Below, piece after piece: positions 25,935 to 33,948 of a stretch of 64,000 nucleotides of DNA. A program made the translations under genes and the position numbers. Under the pieces are notes generated by a model. That model was not told the origin of the DNA and did not search any database. It saw nothing but the letters and a program-made list of their open reading frames with translations. The stretch's first letter is position 1, and each line of letters opens with the position of its first letter. The stretch lies in assembly GCF_000425065.1 (NCBI RefSeq), contig NZ_AULB01000028.1, forward strand, positions 58,216 to 122,215. The letters run 5' to 3'. The DNA is from Actinomadura rifamycini DSM 43936. Its GTDB lineage: Bacteria; Actinomycetota; Actinomycetes; Streptosporangiales; Streptosporangiaceae.

Positions 25935-27004
25935 CGGTCGCGCCCGATCTCGTCGTCGTGCCCGACCTCGTCGCCGTGCGGGATCTCGTCGCCGTGCGGG
26001 ATCTCGTCGTCGGGTCCGCCGTCGGACAGCCCGGGGATGATCGTCGGGTCGTGGTCGCGCAGGTCGCGGGCGCGGCGCCCGGGGAGGCCGAACCGCGGCG
26101 GGTCGTCCGCGACCGCCTGCACCGGGAGCGTCTCGTCCCCGTCGGGGTTCCCGACGGGCAGGACGGGGACCGTCTCGTCCCCGTCCGGCGTCCGTCCGGT
26201 GGGGCGGGGCGGGGGTGCCGGGTCGTCGACGGGGGCCACGGGGATCGTCTCGTCCGCGGGTCCCGGCACCGGCGGGGCGCCGTCGAGGGACGGGACGGGC
26301 TGCGTCAGGACGTCGGCCGCCTGCACGGCCTCGACGTCGGACGGTCCGAGCGGCCGTTCGTCGTACTCGGGGGCGTCGCGCGCCGCGTCGTCGTCCGGCG
26401 GCGCGGGCGGCTCGGGCTCGGGCTCGGGCGGGGGCTGGAGGGGGCGGCGCAGGACGGTCGGGGACAGCGGGCGCGGCGGCGGCGGGGGCGTCACCGGGTC
26501 GCCGTCGTACCGGTCCCGCAGCGTCTCCCCCGCGATCCGCTCCTGCAGGCGGACGATGCCGTGCAGCAGCGCCTCGGGACGCGGCGGGCACCCCGGTACG
26601 TACACGTCCACGGGGATGATCTGGTCGACGCCCTTGGTGACGCTGTAGGAGTCCCAGTAGGGGCCGCCGCAGTTGGAGCACGCGCCGAACGAGATGACGT
26701 ACTTCGGCTCGGGCATCTGCTCGTACAGGCGCCGGACGGCCGGGGCCATCTTGTCGGTGACCGTGCCGGACACGACCATGAGGTCGGCCTGCCGGGGCCC
26801 CGGCGCGAAGGGGATGACGCCGAGGCGCATGAAGTCGTGCCGGCTCATCGAGGTGGCGATGAACTCGATCGCGCAGCAGGCGAGACCGAAGTTGAACACC
26901 CACAGGGAGTACCGGCGCCCCCAGTTGAGCACGAACTTGATCGGCTTCGGGGCGACCCGCGACAGCGGCCCCACGCCCGGCGGCGGTAGATCGACAGTGC
27001 CCAC
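25931..27004 (-). CDS. nuoB: NADH-quinone oxidoreductase-type subunit B with long disordered tail
   Basis: A 357-residue protein, about twice the usual NuoB. Residues 1-175 are a complete NuoB carrying the N2 cluster: LWVFNFGLACCAIEFIATSM (adjacent Cys pair), SFGACSNCGGPYWDSYSV and DVYVPGCPPRPEALLHGI. Residues about 176-357 are Pro/Asp/Glu-rich with internal repeats (PDGDETVPVLPV, PDGDETLPVQAV, IPHGDE twice). The tail looks disordered and acidic and could bind a basic partner; its role is unknown. The GTG at 27004 is the only in-frame start before the core. Confidence 0.93.
   Translation of the reverse strand: MGTVDLPPPGVGPLSRVAPKPIKFVLNWGRRYSLWVFNFGLACCAIEFIATSMSRHDFMRLGVIPFAPGPRQADLMVVSGTVTDKMAPAVRRLYEQMPEPKYVISFGACSNCGGPYWDSYSVTKGVDQIIPVDVYVPGCPPRPEALLHGIVRLQERIAGETLRDRYDGDPVTPPPPPRPLSPTVLRRPLQPPPEPEPEPPAPPDDDAARDAPEYDERPLGPSDVEAVQAADVLTQPVPSLDGAPPVPGPADETIPVAPVDDPAPPPRPTGRTPDGDETVPVLPVGNPDGDETLPVQAVADDPPRFGLPGRRARDLRDHDPTIIPGLSDGGPDDEIPHGDEIPHGDEVGHDDEIGRDR
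25956..26009. repeat. 18-bp tandem repeats in the nuoB tail
   Basis: Two identical 18-bp units, CCGTGCGGGATCTCGTCG, at 25974-25991 and 25992-26009, are followed by a degenerate third unit at 25956-25973. In the nuoB frame each codes six residues of the IPHGDE type, so copy number can change without a frameshift. Confidence 0.85.
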
Positions 27005-27065
27005 GCCCTCATTGTGACAGCCGGGGCGCGCCCCGTTCAGGCCCGCGGAAGGCCGCGGCGGGCGG

Positions 27066-27437
27066 TCACACCCAGGACAGGACGCCCTTCTTCGCGGCGT
27101 AGGCGAGGCCGGTGGCGAGGAACCCCAGGAAGACGAACATCTCCCCCAGGGTGGTGAAGCCGTAGCCGGGGGCGTCGAAGACGGTCGCCCACGGGAACAG
27201 GAAGACGGCGTCCACGGCGAACACGACGTACAGGTAGGCGAACACGTAGTACCGGACGTACGAGTGGGCCCAGCCCTCGCCGACCGGGTCGACACCGCAC
27301 TCGTACGTCATGAGCTTCTCGGACGTGGGACGATGCGGGCGCAGCATGCGGTTGGCGGCGAGCCCGCCCCCGACGACGGCGCCTCCTACCAGGAGCAGCG
27401 CCAGGACAAGCGCATATGAGTCGAAATAGTTATGCAC
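27066..27437 (-). CDS. nuoA: NADH-quinone oxidoreductase-type subunit A
   Basis: A 123-residue membrane subunit with three helices. Seen: EKLMTYECGVDPVGEGWAHS (the conserved quinone-loop motif with its Cys), VRYYVFAYLYVVFAVDAVFL and a final helix ending AAKKGVLSWV. GGAGG lies five bases before the GTG. First gene of the A-B-C-H block; nuoB starts 61 bases further on. The upstream 150 bp, shared with the divergent gene at 27591, should hold the promoter. Confidence 0.95.
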   Translation of the reverse strand: MHNYFDSYALVLALLLVGGAVVGGGLAANRMLRPHRPTSEKLMTYECGVDPVGEGWAHSYVRYYVFAYLYVVFAVDAVFLFPWATVFDAPGYGFTTLGEMFVFLGFLATGLAYAAKKGVLSWV

Positions 27438-27590
27438 GAGTTCCTCCCGGCCTGCGTCTCACCAAGTATCCCTGAGGACGGCCCCCGGGGAGTGTGACGG
27501 CCCAACTCCCCCCTGGAGGATCGCAGTGTCATCCTTTTACTGCACACTAGTGATGCATTGGGGTCAGTTGACCTGGAAGGACGTGACCAG

Positions 27591-28865
27591 ATGAGCAACC
27601 CTCCTCCTCCGCCACCGGGCGGCTGGGAAACCCCGGGCGGTTCGTCCTGGCCGCCTCCGCCGCCGCCCGCGGGTCCGGGCGGTCCCGGCGTCCCGGGCGG
27701 GCCGGGTCCCGGTGTCCCCGGCGGGGCGGGCGGACCGGGCACCCCTCCCCCCTTCTTCCCCCCGCCGCCGGGTGCGCCGATGGGGCCGGGGATGCCCCCG
27801 CCGTCGCCGAAGCGCGGCAACGGCCCGCTGATCGCTCTGCTGGTCGGCGGCGGCCTGGTGGTGGTGCTCATCGTCGCCGTGGTCGCGGTCGTGATCGCCA
27901 CGAGCGGCGGCATGACCCCCGAGGAGAAGCTGCGCGCCGCGGCGGACGACATCGGCGCCGACACCTCCGTCGGGCTGGAGGGCGACTTCGGCGGCGGCGC
28001 GAACGCGGTCCGCGGTGAACTGTCGGTCACCAAGGGCGGCCGCGCCTACGGCGAGGTGACCTGGAACAACAGCAAGGTCACCGTGCTGGCGGCCGACGGG
28101 ATGCTGTTCGCCAAGGCCGGCACCGCCTTCTGGAAGCAGCAGATCTCCGGCTCCGAGACGCCGTACTACCTGAAGGACGGCGAGCAGTGGGGGCGGATGA
28201 ACGCCGACGAGCTCGACCTGAAGTTCAAGGAGGAGCTGTCGCCGACGGCGCTGGCGTCCAAGCTGGACGCGGCCGCGAGCGGAACGGTCGACCCGGTCGA
28301 GACGAGCTGGAAGGGCACGAAGGCCCTCAAGTTCAGCACGTTCTCCTCGACGCTCTACATCAGCGACTCCGACGACCCCGAGCTGCTGCACTACGAGGCG
28401 ACGTCCCCGCGCGTGGCGCTGGACGTCAGCCCGAAGAGCTCCTCGCAGAGCGAGACGATCGTCTCCAACATGCGCACGAGCATGGGCGAGCTGAAGGACT
28501 CGTTCAACGCGGCGGCGCGCCCGACGATCGCCGAGTGGAAGAAGGGCAACTGCCAGGACGACTCGGGCTGCACCGTGCAGGCGCAGATCCGGCCGCCGTA
28601 CGGGGCCGGGACGCCCGTCAGCATCGAGATCCAGTTCTCGCTGACGGCCGGGAGCCTGACGGGCAAGAGCCTCGGCGAGTGCACCACCACGATCACGATC
28701 AAGACGGAGAGCCCGGTCTGGGCGAGCTGCCGGGTCAAGAGCTCCGCGTGGACGAGCTGGGCCGAGAAGACCGGCGGCACGTTCTACAAGCACGCCGACT
28801 ACAAGGTGATCGGCGCCACGGCGAGCGAGGTCCAGGCGATGCAGAGCGGCCTCGAGAGCGAGTAG
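27591..28865 (+). CDS. Proline-rich membrane-anchored extracytoplasmic protein
   Basis: A 424-residue protein. Residues 1-80 are Pro/Gly-rich (PPPPPPGGWETPGGSSWPP), one transmembrane helix follows (LIALLVGGGLVVVLIVAVV, about 82-110), then a roughly 310-residue extracytoplasmic domain with a Cys pair (NCQDDSGCTVQ) and lipoprotein-LprG/LppX-like beta segments (GELSVTKGGRAYGEVTW). GGAAGGA lies nine bases before the ATG. Function unknown. It is a tandem paralogue of the next gene. Confidence 0.8.
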   Translation: MSNPPPPPPGGWETPGGSSWPPPPPPAGPGGPGVPGGPGPGVPGGAGGPGTPPPFFPPPPGAPMGPGMPPPSPKRGNGPLIALLVGGGLVVVLIVAVVAVVIATSGGMTPEEKLRAAADDIGADTSVGLEGDFGGGANAVRGELSVTKGGRAYGEVTWNNSKVTVLAADGMLFAKAGTAFWKQQISGSETPYYLKDGEQWGRMNADELDLKFKEELSPTALASKLDAAASGTVDPVETSWKGTKALKFSTFSSTLYISDSDDPELLHYEATSPRVALDVSPKSSSQSETIVSNMRTSMGELKDSFNAAARPTIAEWKKGNCQDDSGCTVQAQIRPPYGAGTPVSIEIQFSLTAGSLTGKSLGECTTTITIKTESPVWASCRVKSSAWTSWAEKTGGTFYKHADYKVIGATASEVQAMQSGLESE

Positions 28866-29003
28866 GCGCAGGCCACCGCCGGTGAGGGGCGCCCGGGCAC
28901 CGCATCCGCGGTGCCCCGCGCGCCGCACCGGGCCGCGCCCGGATGCCCGGCGACGCGTCCGTCCCCGCTCCGGGGACCCGCGTCGTCGGGCATTCTTGTC
29001 ATC

Positions 29004-30494
29004 GTGGACGTCCCTTCCTCCGAGCCCACCGATCCCGCCGCGCCCCGCACGCCTCCCGGGCGCCCGCACGAGCCCGCCGCCCCGCGGCGCGGCCGCCGCG
29101 CCGGCGTGCCGCGCGACGTGCCGGTCGCCGGACGGGCCGCGCACGAGCGGCACCCGGACGCGTTCGCGGACGACCCCGCATGGCCGAACGCCGCCCCGGC
29201 CGGGTTCGGCGACGCCGGCCGGCCCGATGGGCCGGGCCGGCCCGGGCGGGTGCCGCCGGACGGCCGGGGGCCGGTGGCGCCCGGGGCCGTGCCGGGGCGG
29301 CAGCGCGGGATGGCGAAGCGGAACCGGATGCTGCTGCTCGCGGCCGGGGTCGCGATGGCGGCGACGGCCGCGGGCGCCGTCACGATGGCGACGGCCGCGG
29401 ACGACGCACCGTCCGGCCCGATCGCGAAGCCGTCCGTGACGCCGCCGCCCGCGTGGTCGCTCGCGGCGGGCCGGCGGCTCACCGACGGGCTCGGCCTCCG
29501 CTACGCGGGCACGCTCACCGTCGCGGGCGGCCCCGCGCAGCTGCGGCTGCAGATCAGCCCGGAGGGGTCGGCCAGCGGGACCCTCACCGCCGGGGCCCGC
29601 ACCGCGCTGCTCGCCACGGTCGACGGCGTCACCTACATCAAGGCGGAGCTCGACTTCTGGCGCGCGTACGCGGCGGGCACCGAGCATCCCGAGTACTACG
29701 CGGGCGCCTGGGCGAAGGCGCCGCTGACGCTGCCCGGCGTGGACGTCGCGAAGGTGCTGTCGCCGGAGTCGGTGGCGCGGATGCTCGCCGAGGCGTCCGC
29801 GAACCCGAAGCGGGAGGAGGTCGGCGGCGTCCCCGCCTACGTGGTGCGGGCCGCGGACGCCGAATACCTCGTCGCGGCCGCCGCACCGCACCGCCTGCTG
29901 GGCGTGCGCACGTCCGGCCGGACCTCGCTCGCGCTCAAGGCGCAGCCCCTCACCGACCCCGCGCCCCTGTTCAAGGAGCTGCGCGCGCGCGTGAAGCGGC
30001 TCGGCGGCGCACCCGACCCCACGCTCCACTTCACGCCCGGCAAGCTGACGTTCAAGAACTGCGACCAGAACGTGAACGGCTGCACCGTCCAGGTCCCGGC
30101 GACGCTGTCGACCTGGGAGGGGACGGTCTCGCGGGACGCGCGCGCGTCGCTGCGGGCGTCGCTCGACTCGCGAGGGCGGCCGCTCGGCACCTGCCGCGGG
30201 TCGGCGCCCGTGACGGATGCCCGGACGGTCACGCTGAGCTGCACGGTCGCGGGCAAGCAGTGGCGGACGTGGATGCAGGCCGCGCTGAACAACCCGGGCT
30301 CGTACCCGTACCAGGCGAGCGCCCGCGTGATCGGCGAGGCGCTCGCCGCGGACGACGTCCGGGAGCTGCTCGCCGAGATCGACGCCGAGCGCCGGGAGCT
30401 GGTGCAGGCCGCGGCGCCGCGGCCCGGATCGTCCGCCTCGCCCGGCACGCCGGCGCCGGACGCCCCGCAGGCCGTCACGTCGCGGACACCGTGA
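29004..30494 (+). CDS. Paralogous proline-rich membrane-anchored protein
   Basis: A 496-residue protein with the same layout as its upstream neighbour: a Pro/Arg-rich cytoplasmic leader (about 100 residues), one transmembrane helix (MLLLAAGVAMAATAAGAVTM), then an extracytoplasmic domain with matching landmarks (FWRAYAAGTEHPEYYAGAWA, LSPESVARMLAEA, NCDQNVNGCTVQ, CRGSAPVTDARTVTLSCTVA). The GTG at 29004 is chosen because the frame upstream is low complexity and a possible -10 (CATTCT) lies seven bases away. Function unknown; a pair arising by tandem duplication is the simplest reading. Confidence 0.75.
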   Translation: MDVPSSEPTDPAAPRTPPGRPHEPAAPRRGRRAGVPRDVPVAGRAAHERHPDAFADDPAWPNAAPAGFGDAGRPDGPGRPGRVPPDGRGPVAPGAVPGRQRGMAKRNRMLLLAAGVAMAATAAGAVTMATAADDAPSGPIAKPSVTPPPAWSLAAGRRLTDGLGLRYAGTLTVAGGPAQLRLQISPEGSASGTLTAGARTALLATVDGVTYIKAELDFWRAYAAGTEHPEYYAGAWAKAPLTLPGVDVAKVLSPESVARMLAEASANPKREEVGGVPAYVVRAADAEYLVAAAAPHRLLGVRTSGRTSLALKAQPLTDPAPLFKELRARVKRLGGAPDPTLHFTPGKLTFKNCDQNVNGCTVQVPATLSTWEGTVSRDARASLRASLDSRGRPLGTCRGSAPVTDARTVTLSCTVAGKQWRTWMQAALNNPGSYPYQASARVIGEALAADDVRELLAEIDAERRELVQAAAPRPGSSASPGTPAPDAPQAVTSRTP

Positions 30495-30590
30495 GCGCCC
30501 GGCGCCTCGGGCGGCCGGAGTCGGCCGCGGCCGGGGTCGCGTGGGGGCCGGTGGGTTCGAACGGATTTCGCTCTGTCTACACTTCGGGGC

Positions 30591-30701
30591 GTGAACTCCG
30601 TGCCCATGGGAGATGACGGCTCCTCGGCGAACCGCAAACGGCTCGTCCGGCGGCTGCACGTCGACCTCTGCCGCCAGCACAGCTGCCTGTGTCAGCGGTG
30701 A
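30591..30701 (+). CDS. Cysteine-rich leader peptide ahead of korAB
   Basis: A 36-codon ORF from the GTG at 30591 that ends RLHVDLCRQHSCLCQR, with Cys at positions 27, 32 and 34 close to the stop. A -10-like TACACT (30578-30583) sits seven bases before the GTG, so the mRNA probably starts at this codon. Known background: leaderless polycysteine small ORFs act as cysteine-responsive attenuators in mycobacteria, and peptides with an HVDL/HIDL core are common actinobacterial sulfur-gene leaders. By analogy it may couple korAB expression to cysteine supply; that is inference. Confidence 0.6.
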   Translation: MNSVPMGDDGSSANRKRLVRRLHVDLCRQHSCLCQR

Positions 30702-30864
30702 CCAGGGGGATTCGACCAGTTCGTACCCGCGGTGTCCGGTGACTCAGCAGTCCCCCGATCCCAGCATCGCCTCCCGGACATACCATGAAGGCAAGCCTAA
30801 GTAGCATCACGATTCTGGGTGCCTCCCCCAGGTCGGGTGCTGCGCGTCGAGGAGGTCTTCCTCT
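30702..30864. other. Spacer between the leader ORF and korA
   Basis: A 163-bp region where an attenuator would be expected. I see no clear U-tract terminator. It includes an A/T-richer stretch, AAGGCAAGCCTAAGTAGC near 30788-30805, which partly resembles a DtxR/IdeR iron box, and GAGGAGG near 30849-30855 serving the korA GTG. Confidence 0.45.
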
Positions 30865-32706
30865 GTGACCAAACAGGTCCAGCAGCTCGACCGCGTCATC
30901 ATCCGCTTCGCCGGGGACTCCGGTGACGGCATGCAGTTGACCGGCGACCGCTTCACCCAGGAGACGGCCGCGTTCGGCAACGACCTTTCCACGTTGCCGA
31001 ACTTCCCGGCCGAGATCCGCGCCCCCGCCGGGACCCTCCCCGGCGTGTCCAGCTTCCAGTTGCACTTCGCCGACCACGACATCCTCACGCCGGGCGACGC
31101 GCCCGACGTCCTGGTCGCCATGAACCCGGCCGCCCTCAAGGCCAACCTCGGGGACCTCCCCCGCGGGGCGGACGTCCTGGTCAACACCGACGAGTTCACC
31201 AAGCGCAACCTCGCCAAGGTCGGCTACGCGGCCAACCCGGTCGAGGACGACTCGCTCGCCGAGTACCGGGTGCACGCCCTGCCGCTCACGTCGATGACGG
31301 TGACCGCCCTCGCCGACTTCGACATCTCCAAGAAGGACGCCGAACGCGCGAAGAACATGTTCGCGCTCGGGCTCCTGTCGTGGCTGTACCACCGCCCGAC
31401 CGAGGGGACGCTCGCGTTCCTGGAGCGCAAGTTCGCCAAGAAGCCCGAGATCATGAAGGCGAACATCGCGGCCTTCCAGGCGGGCTGGAGCTACGGCGAG
31501 ACCACCGAGGCGTTCTCGGTCCAGTACGAGATCAAGCCGGCCGAGCACGAGTCCGGCCTGTACCGCAACATCACCGGCAACGTCGCGCTCGCGTACGGGC
31601 TCGTCGCCGCGGGCGTCCAGTCCGGGCTGCCGGTGTACCTCGGCTCGTACCCGATCACCCCGGCGTCCGACATCCTGCACGAACTGTCGAAGCACAAGCG
31701 GTTCGGTGTCAGAACGTTCCAGGCCGAGGACGAGATCGCGGCCGTCGGCGCCGCGCTCGGCGCGTCCTTCGGCGGGTCCCTCGGCGTCACCACGACGTCC
31801 GGGCCGGGCATCGCGCTGAAGAGCGAGACGATCGGCCTCGGCGTCGCCACCGAGCTGCCGCTGCTGGTCATCGACGTCCAGCGCGCCGGACCGTCCACCG
31901 GGCTGCCCACCAAGACCGAGCAGGCCGACCTCCTCCAGGCCATGCACGGCCGCAACGGCGAGGCGCCCGTCCCGGTCATCGCGCCGCAGTCGCCGTCCGA
32001 CTGCTTCGACGCCGCCATCGAGGCCGCGCGTATCGCCGTCAAGTACCGCACGCCGGTCATCCTGCTGTCCGACGGCTACCTCGCGAACGGCTCCGAGCCG
32101 TGGAAGCTGCCGGACGTCGCGGGCCTGCCGAAGATCGAGCCGGACTTCGCGGCGGCGTCCGACGCCGACTTCCAGCCGTTCAAGCGGGACCCGGAGACCC
32201 TCGCCCGTCCGTGGGCGATCCCCGGCACCGCCGGGCTGGAGCACCGGATCGGCGGGCTGGAGAAGGCCGACGGGACCGGGAACATCTCCTACGACCCGTC
32301 GAACCACGACAAGATGGTCCGGCTCCGCCAGGCCAAGGTCGACGGCATCGCGAACGACATCGCCCCGCTCACGGTGGACGACCCGTCCGGTGCGGCCCGC
32401 GTGCTCGTCCTCGGCTGGGGCGGCACGTTCGGCGCGATCTCCGCCGGCGTCCGCCGCGTCCGCGACACCGGGCAGCACGTCGCGCAGGCCCACCTGCGGC
32501 ACCTCAACCCGTTCCCCGCGAACCTGCCCGAGGTCCTGCGCTCCTACGACAAGGTCATCGTGCCGGAGATCAACCTGGGCCAGCTCGCGCTGCTGCTGCG
32601 CGGCCGGTACCTCGTGGACGTCATCGGCTACAACCAGGTCCGCGGCCTGCCCTTCAAGGCCGAAGAGCTGCAGGGCGTCATCCAGGATGTGATCGACAGT
32701 GAGTGA
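30865..32706 (+). CDS. korA: 2-oxoacid:ferredoxin oxidoreductase subunit alpha
   Basis: A 613-residue subunit that joins the gamma domain (residues 1-190, FAGDSGDGMQLTGDRFTQET) to the alpha pyrimidine-binding domain (GSYPITPASDILHELSKHK, TTTSGPGIALKSETIGLGV) in the order typical of two-subunit actinobacterial KorAB. It oxidises 2-oxoglutarate (or other 2-oxoacids) with CoA to acyl-CoA, passing electrons to ferredoxin. The GTG follows GAGGAGG. It overlaps korB by eight bases. Related enzymes support an anaerobic or alternative TCA cycle. Confidence 0.95.
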   Translation: MTKQVQQLDRVIIRFAGDSGDGMQLTGDRFTQETAAFGNDLSTLPNFPAEIRAPAGTLPGVSSFQLHFADHDILTPGDAPDVLVAMNPAALKANLGDLPRGADVLVNTDEFTKRNLAKVGYAANPVEDDSLAEYRVHALPLTSMTVTALADFDISKKDAERAKNMFALGLLSWLYHRPTEGTLAFLERKFAKKPEIMKANIAAFQAGWSYGETTEAFSVQYEIKPAEHESGLYRNITGNVALAYGLVAAGVQSGLPVYLGSYPITPASDILHELSKHKRFGVRTFQAEDEIAAVGAALGASFGGSLGVTTTSGPGIALKSETIGLGVATELPLLVIDVQRAGPSTGLPTKTEQADLLQAMHGRNGEAPVPVIAPQSPSDCFDAAIEAARIAVKYRTPVILLSDGYLANGSEPWKLPDVAGLPKIEPDFAAASDADFQPFKRDPETLARPWAIPGTAGLEHRIGGLEKADGTGNISYDPSNHDKMVRLRQAKVDGIANDIAPLTVDDPSGAARVLVLGWGGTFGAISAGVRRVRDTGQHVAQAHLRHLNPFPANLPEVLRSYDKVIVPEINLGQLALLLRGRYLVDVIGYNQVRGLPFKAEELQGVIQDVIDSE

Positions 32707-33760
32707 AGTCAACGGCAACGGCCGCAGCCCCCTCTCCCTGGTCCCGAAGACCGACGGCAAGCAGACGCTGAAGGACTTCAAGACCGACCAGGAGGTCCGG
32801 TGGTGCCCCGGCTGCGGTGACTACGCGATCCTCGCGGCCGTCCAGTCCTTCCTGCCCGAACTCGGGCTGCGCAAGGAGAACATCACGTTCGTGTCGGGCA
32901 TCGGCTGCTCGTCCCGGTTCCCGTACTACATGAACACCTACGGGTTCCACTCGATCCACGGCCGCGCCCCCGCGATCGCGACGGGCCTCGCCACCTCGCG
33001 TCCGGACCTGTCGGTCTGGGTCGTGACCGGCGACGGCGACGCGCTGTCGATCGGCGGCAACCACCTGATCCACGCGCTGCGCCGCAACGTCAACCTGAAG
33101 ATCCTGCTGTTCAACAACCGGATCTACGGGCTGACCAAGGGCCAGTACTCCCCGACGTCCGAACTCGGCAAGGTCACCAAGTCGACGCCGATGGGGTCCC
33201 TGGACGCGCCGTTCAACCCGATCTCGCTCGCCGTCGGCGCCGAGGGCACGTTCGTCGCCCGCACCATCGACTCCGACCGCAAGCACCTGCAGTCGGTGCT
33301 GCGCGCCGCCGCCCAGCACCGCGGCACCGCGCTCGTGGAGATCTACCAGAACTGCAACATCTTCAACGACGGCGCCTTCGAGCCGCTGAAGGACGCCGAC
33401 GTCCGCGACGACGTCACCGTCCGCCTGGAGCACGGCGAGCCGATCGTCTTCGGCGCCGACCGCTCGAAGGGCCTCCGGCGCACCCCGACCGGCTCCTTCG
33501 AGGTCGTGAACGTCGCCGACGTCGCCCCGTCCGAGATCGTGGTCCACGACGCCCACAGCCAGGACCCGTCCCACGCGTTCGCCCTGTCCCGCCTCGACTC
33601 GCCCGCGTTCGAGCACACCCCGATCGGCATCTTCCGCGACGTCGACCGCCCGTCCTACGACGAGCTGATGCGCGAGCAGGTCGACGGGGCCGTCGAGGCC
33701 CAGGGCGCCGGTGACCTCGCCGCCCTCCTCGGCAGCGGCGACACCTGGCGCATCGACTGA
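32699..33760 (+). CDS. korB: 2-oxoacid:ferredoxin oxidoreductase subunit beta
   Basis: A 353-residue thiamine-diphosphate and [4Fe-4S] subunit. Seen: VRWCPGCGDYAIL and GIGCSSRFPYYMNTYGFH (cluster Cys), the ThDP motif VVTGDGDALSIGGNHLIHAL with NNRIYGLTKGQYSPTS, and a third cluster-type Cys region IYQNCNIFNDGAFE. It lacks the C-terminal ferredoxin domain of pyruvate:ferredoxin oxidoreductases, as usual for this type. It overlaps korA, and a strong terminator follows, so korAB is a closed unit behind the leader ORF. Confidence 0.95.
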   Translation: MSEVNGNGRSPLSLVPKTDGKQTLKDFKTDQEVRWCPGCGDYAILAAVQSFLPELGLRKENITFVSGIGCSSRFPYYMNTYGFHSIHGRAPAIATGLATSRPDLSVWVVTGDGDALSIGGNHLIHALRRNVNLKILLFNNRIYGLTKGQYSPTSELGKVTKSTPMGSLDAPFNPISLAVGAEGTFVARTIDSDRKHLQSVLRAAAQHRGTALVEIYQNCNIFNDGAFEPLKDADVRDDVTVRLEHGEPIVFGADRSKGLRRTPTGSFEVVNVADVAPSEIVVHDAHSQDPSHAFALSRLDSPAFEHTPIGIFRDVDRPSYDELMREQVDGAVEAQGAGDLAALLGSGDTWRID

Positions 33761-33773
33761 CGCACACCCGGAG

Positions 33774-33808
33774 AACCCGGCCCCACGCCTTGCGGGGCCG
33801 GGTTTTTC
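33774..33808 (+). terminator. Rho-independent terminator after korAB
   Basis: AACCCGGCCCC (33774-33784) and GGGGCCGGGTT (33794-33804) form a perfect 11-bp stem with a 9-base loop, followed by TTTC. It starts 14 bases after the korB stop. Confidence 0.95.
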
Positions 33809-33948
33809 GCGTATGGAACCGTCGCGAAACGGGCACCGTTCCACGTGGTGAGCGATCAGCGAACAGCGGCCGGGTTCGGACGCGACACGGTGCGGGACGG
33901 CGTCTCATCCTGGAACACTGGAGAGATCATGTCCCCGGGGAGGTGACG

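Noticed and set aside
25956..26009. CRISPR-like repeat array
   Set aside because: The 18-bp units are directly adjacent with no spacers and lie inside the nuoB coding frame.
27564..30680. A 1038-codon minus-strand frame across the paralogous membrane proteins
   Set aside because: Antisense artefact; both plus-strand genes show start signals, a membrane helix and shared motifs.
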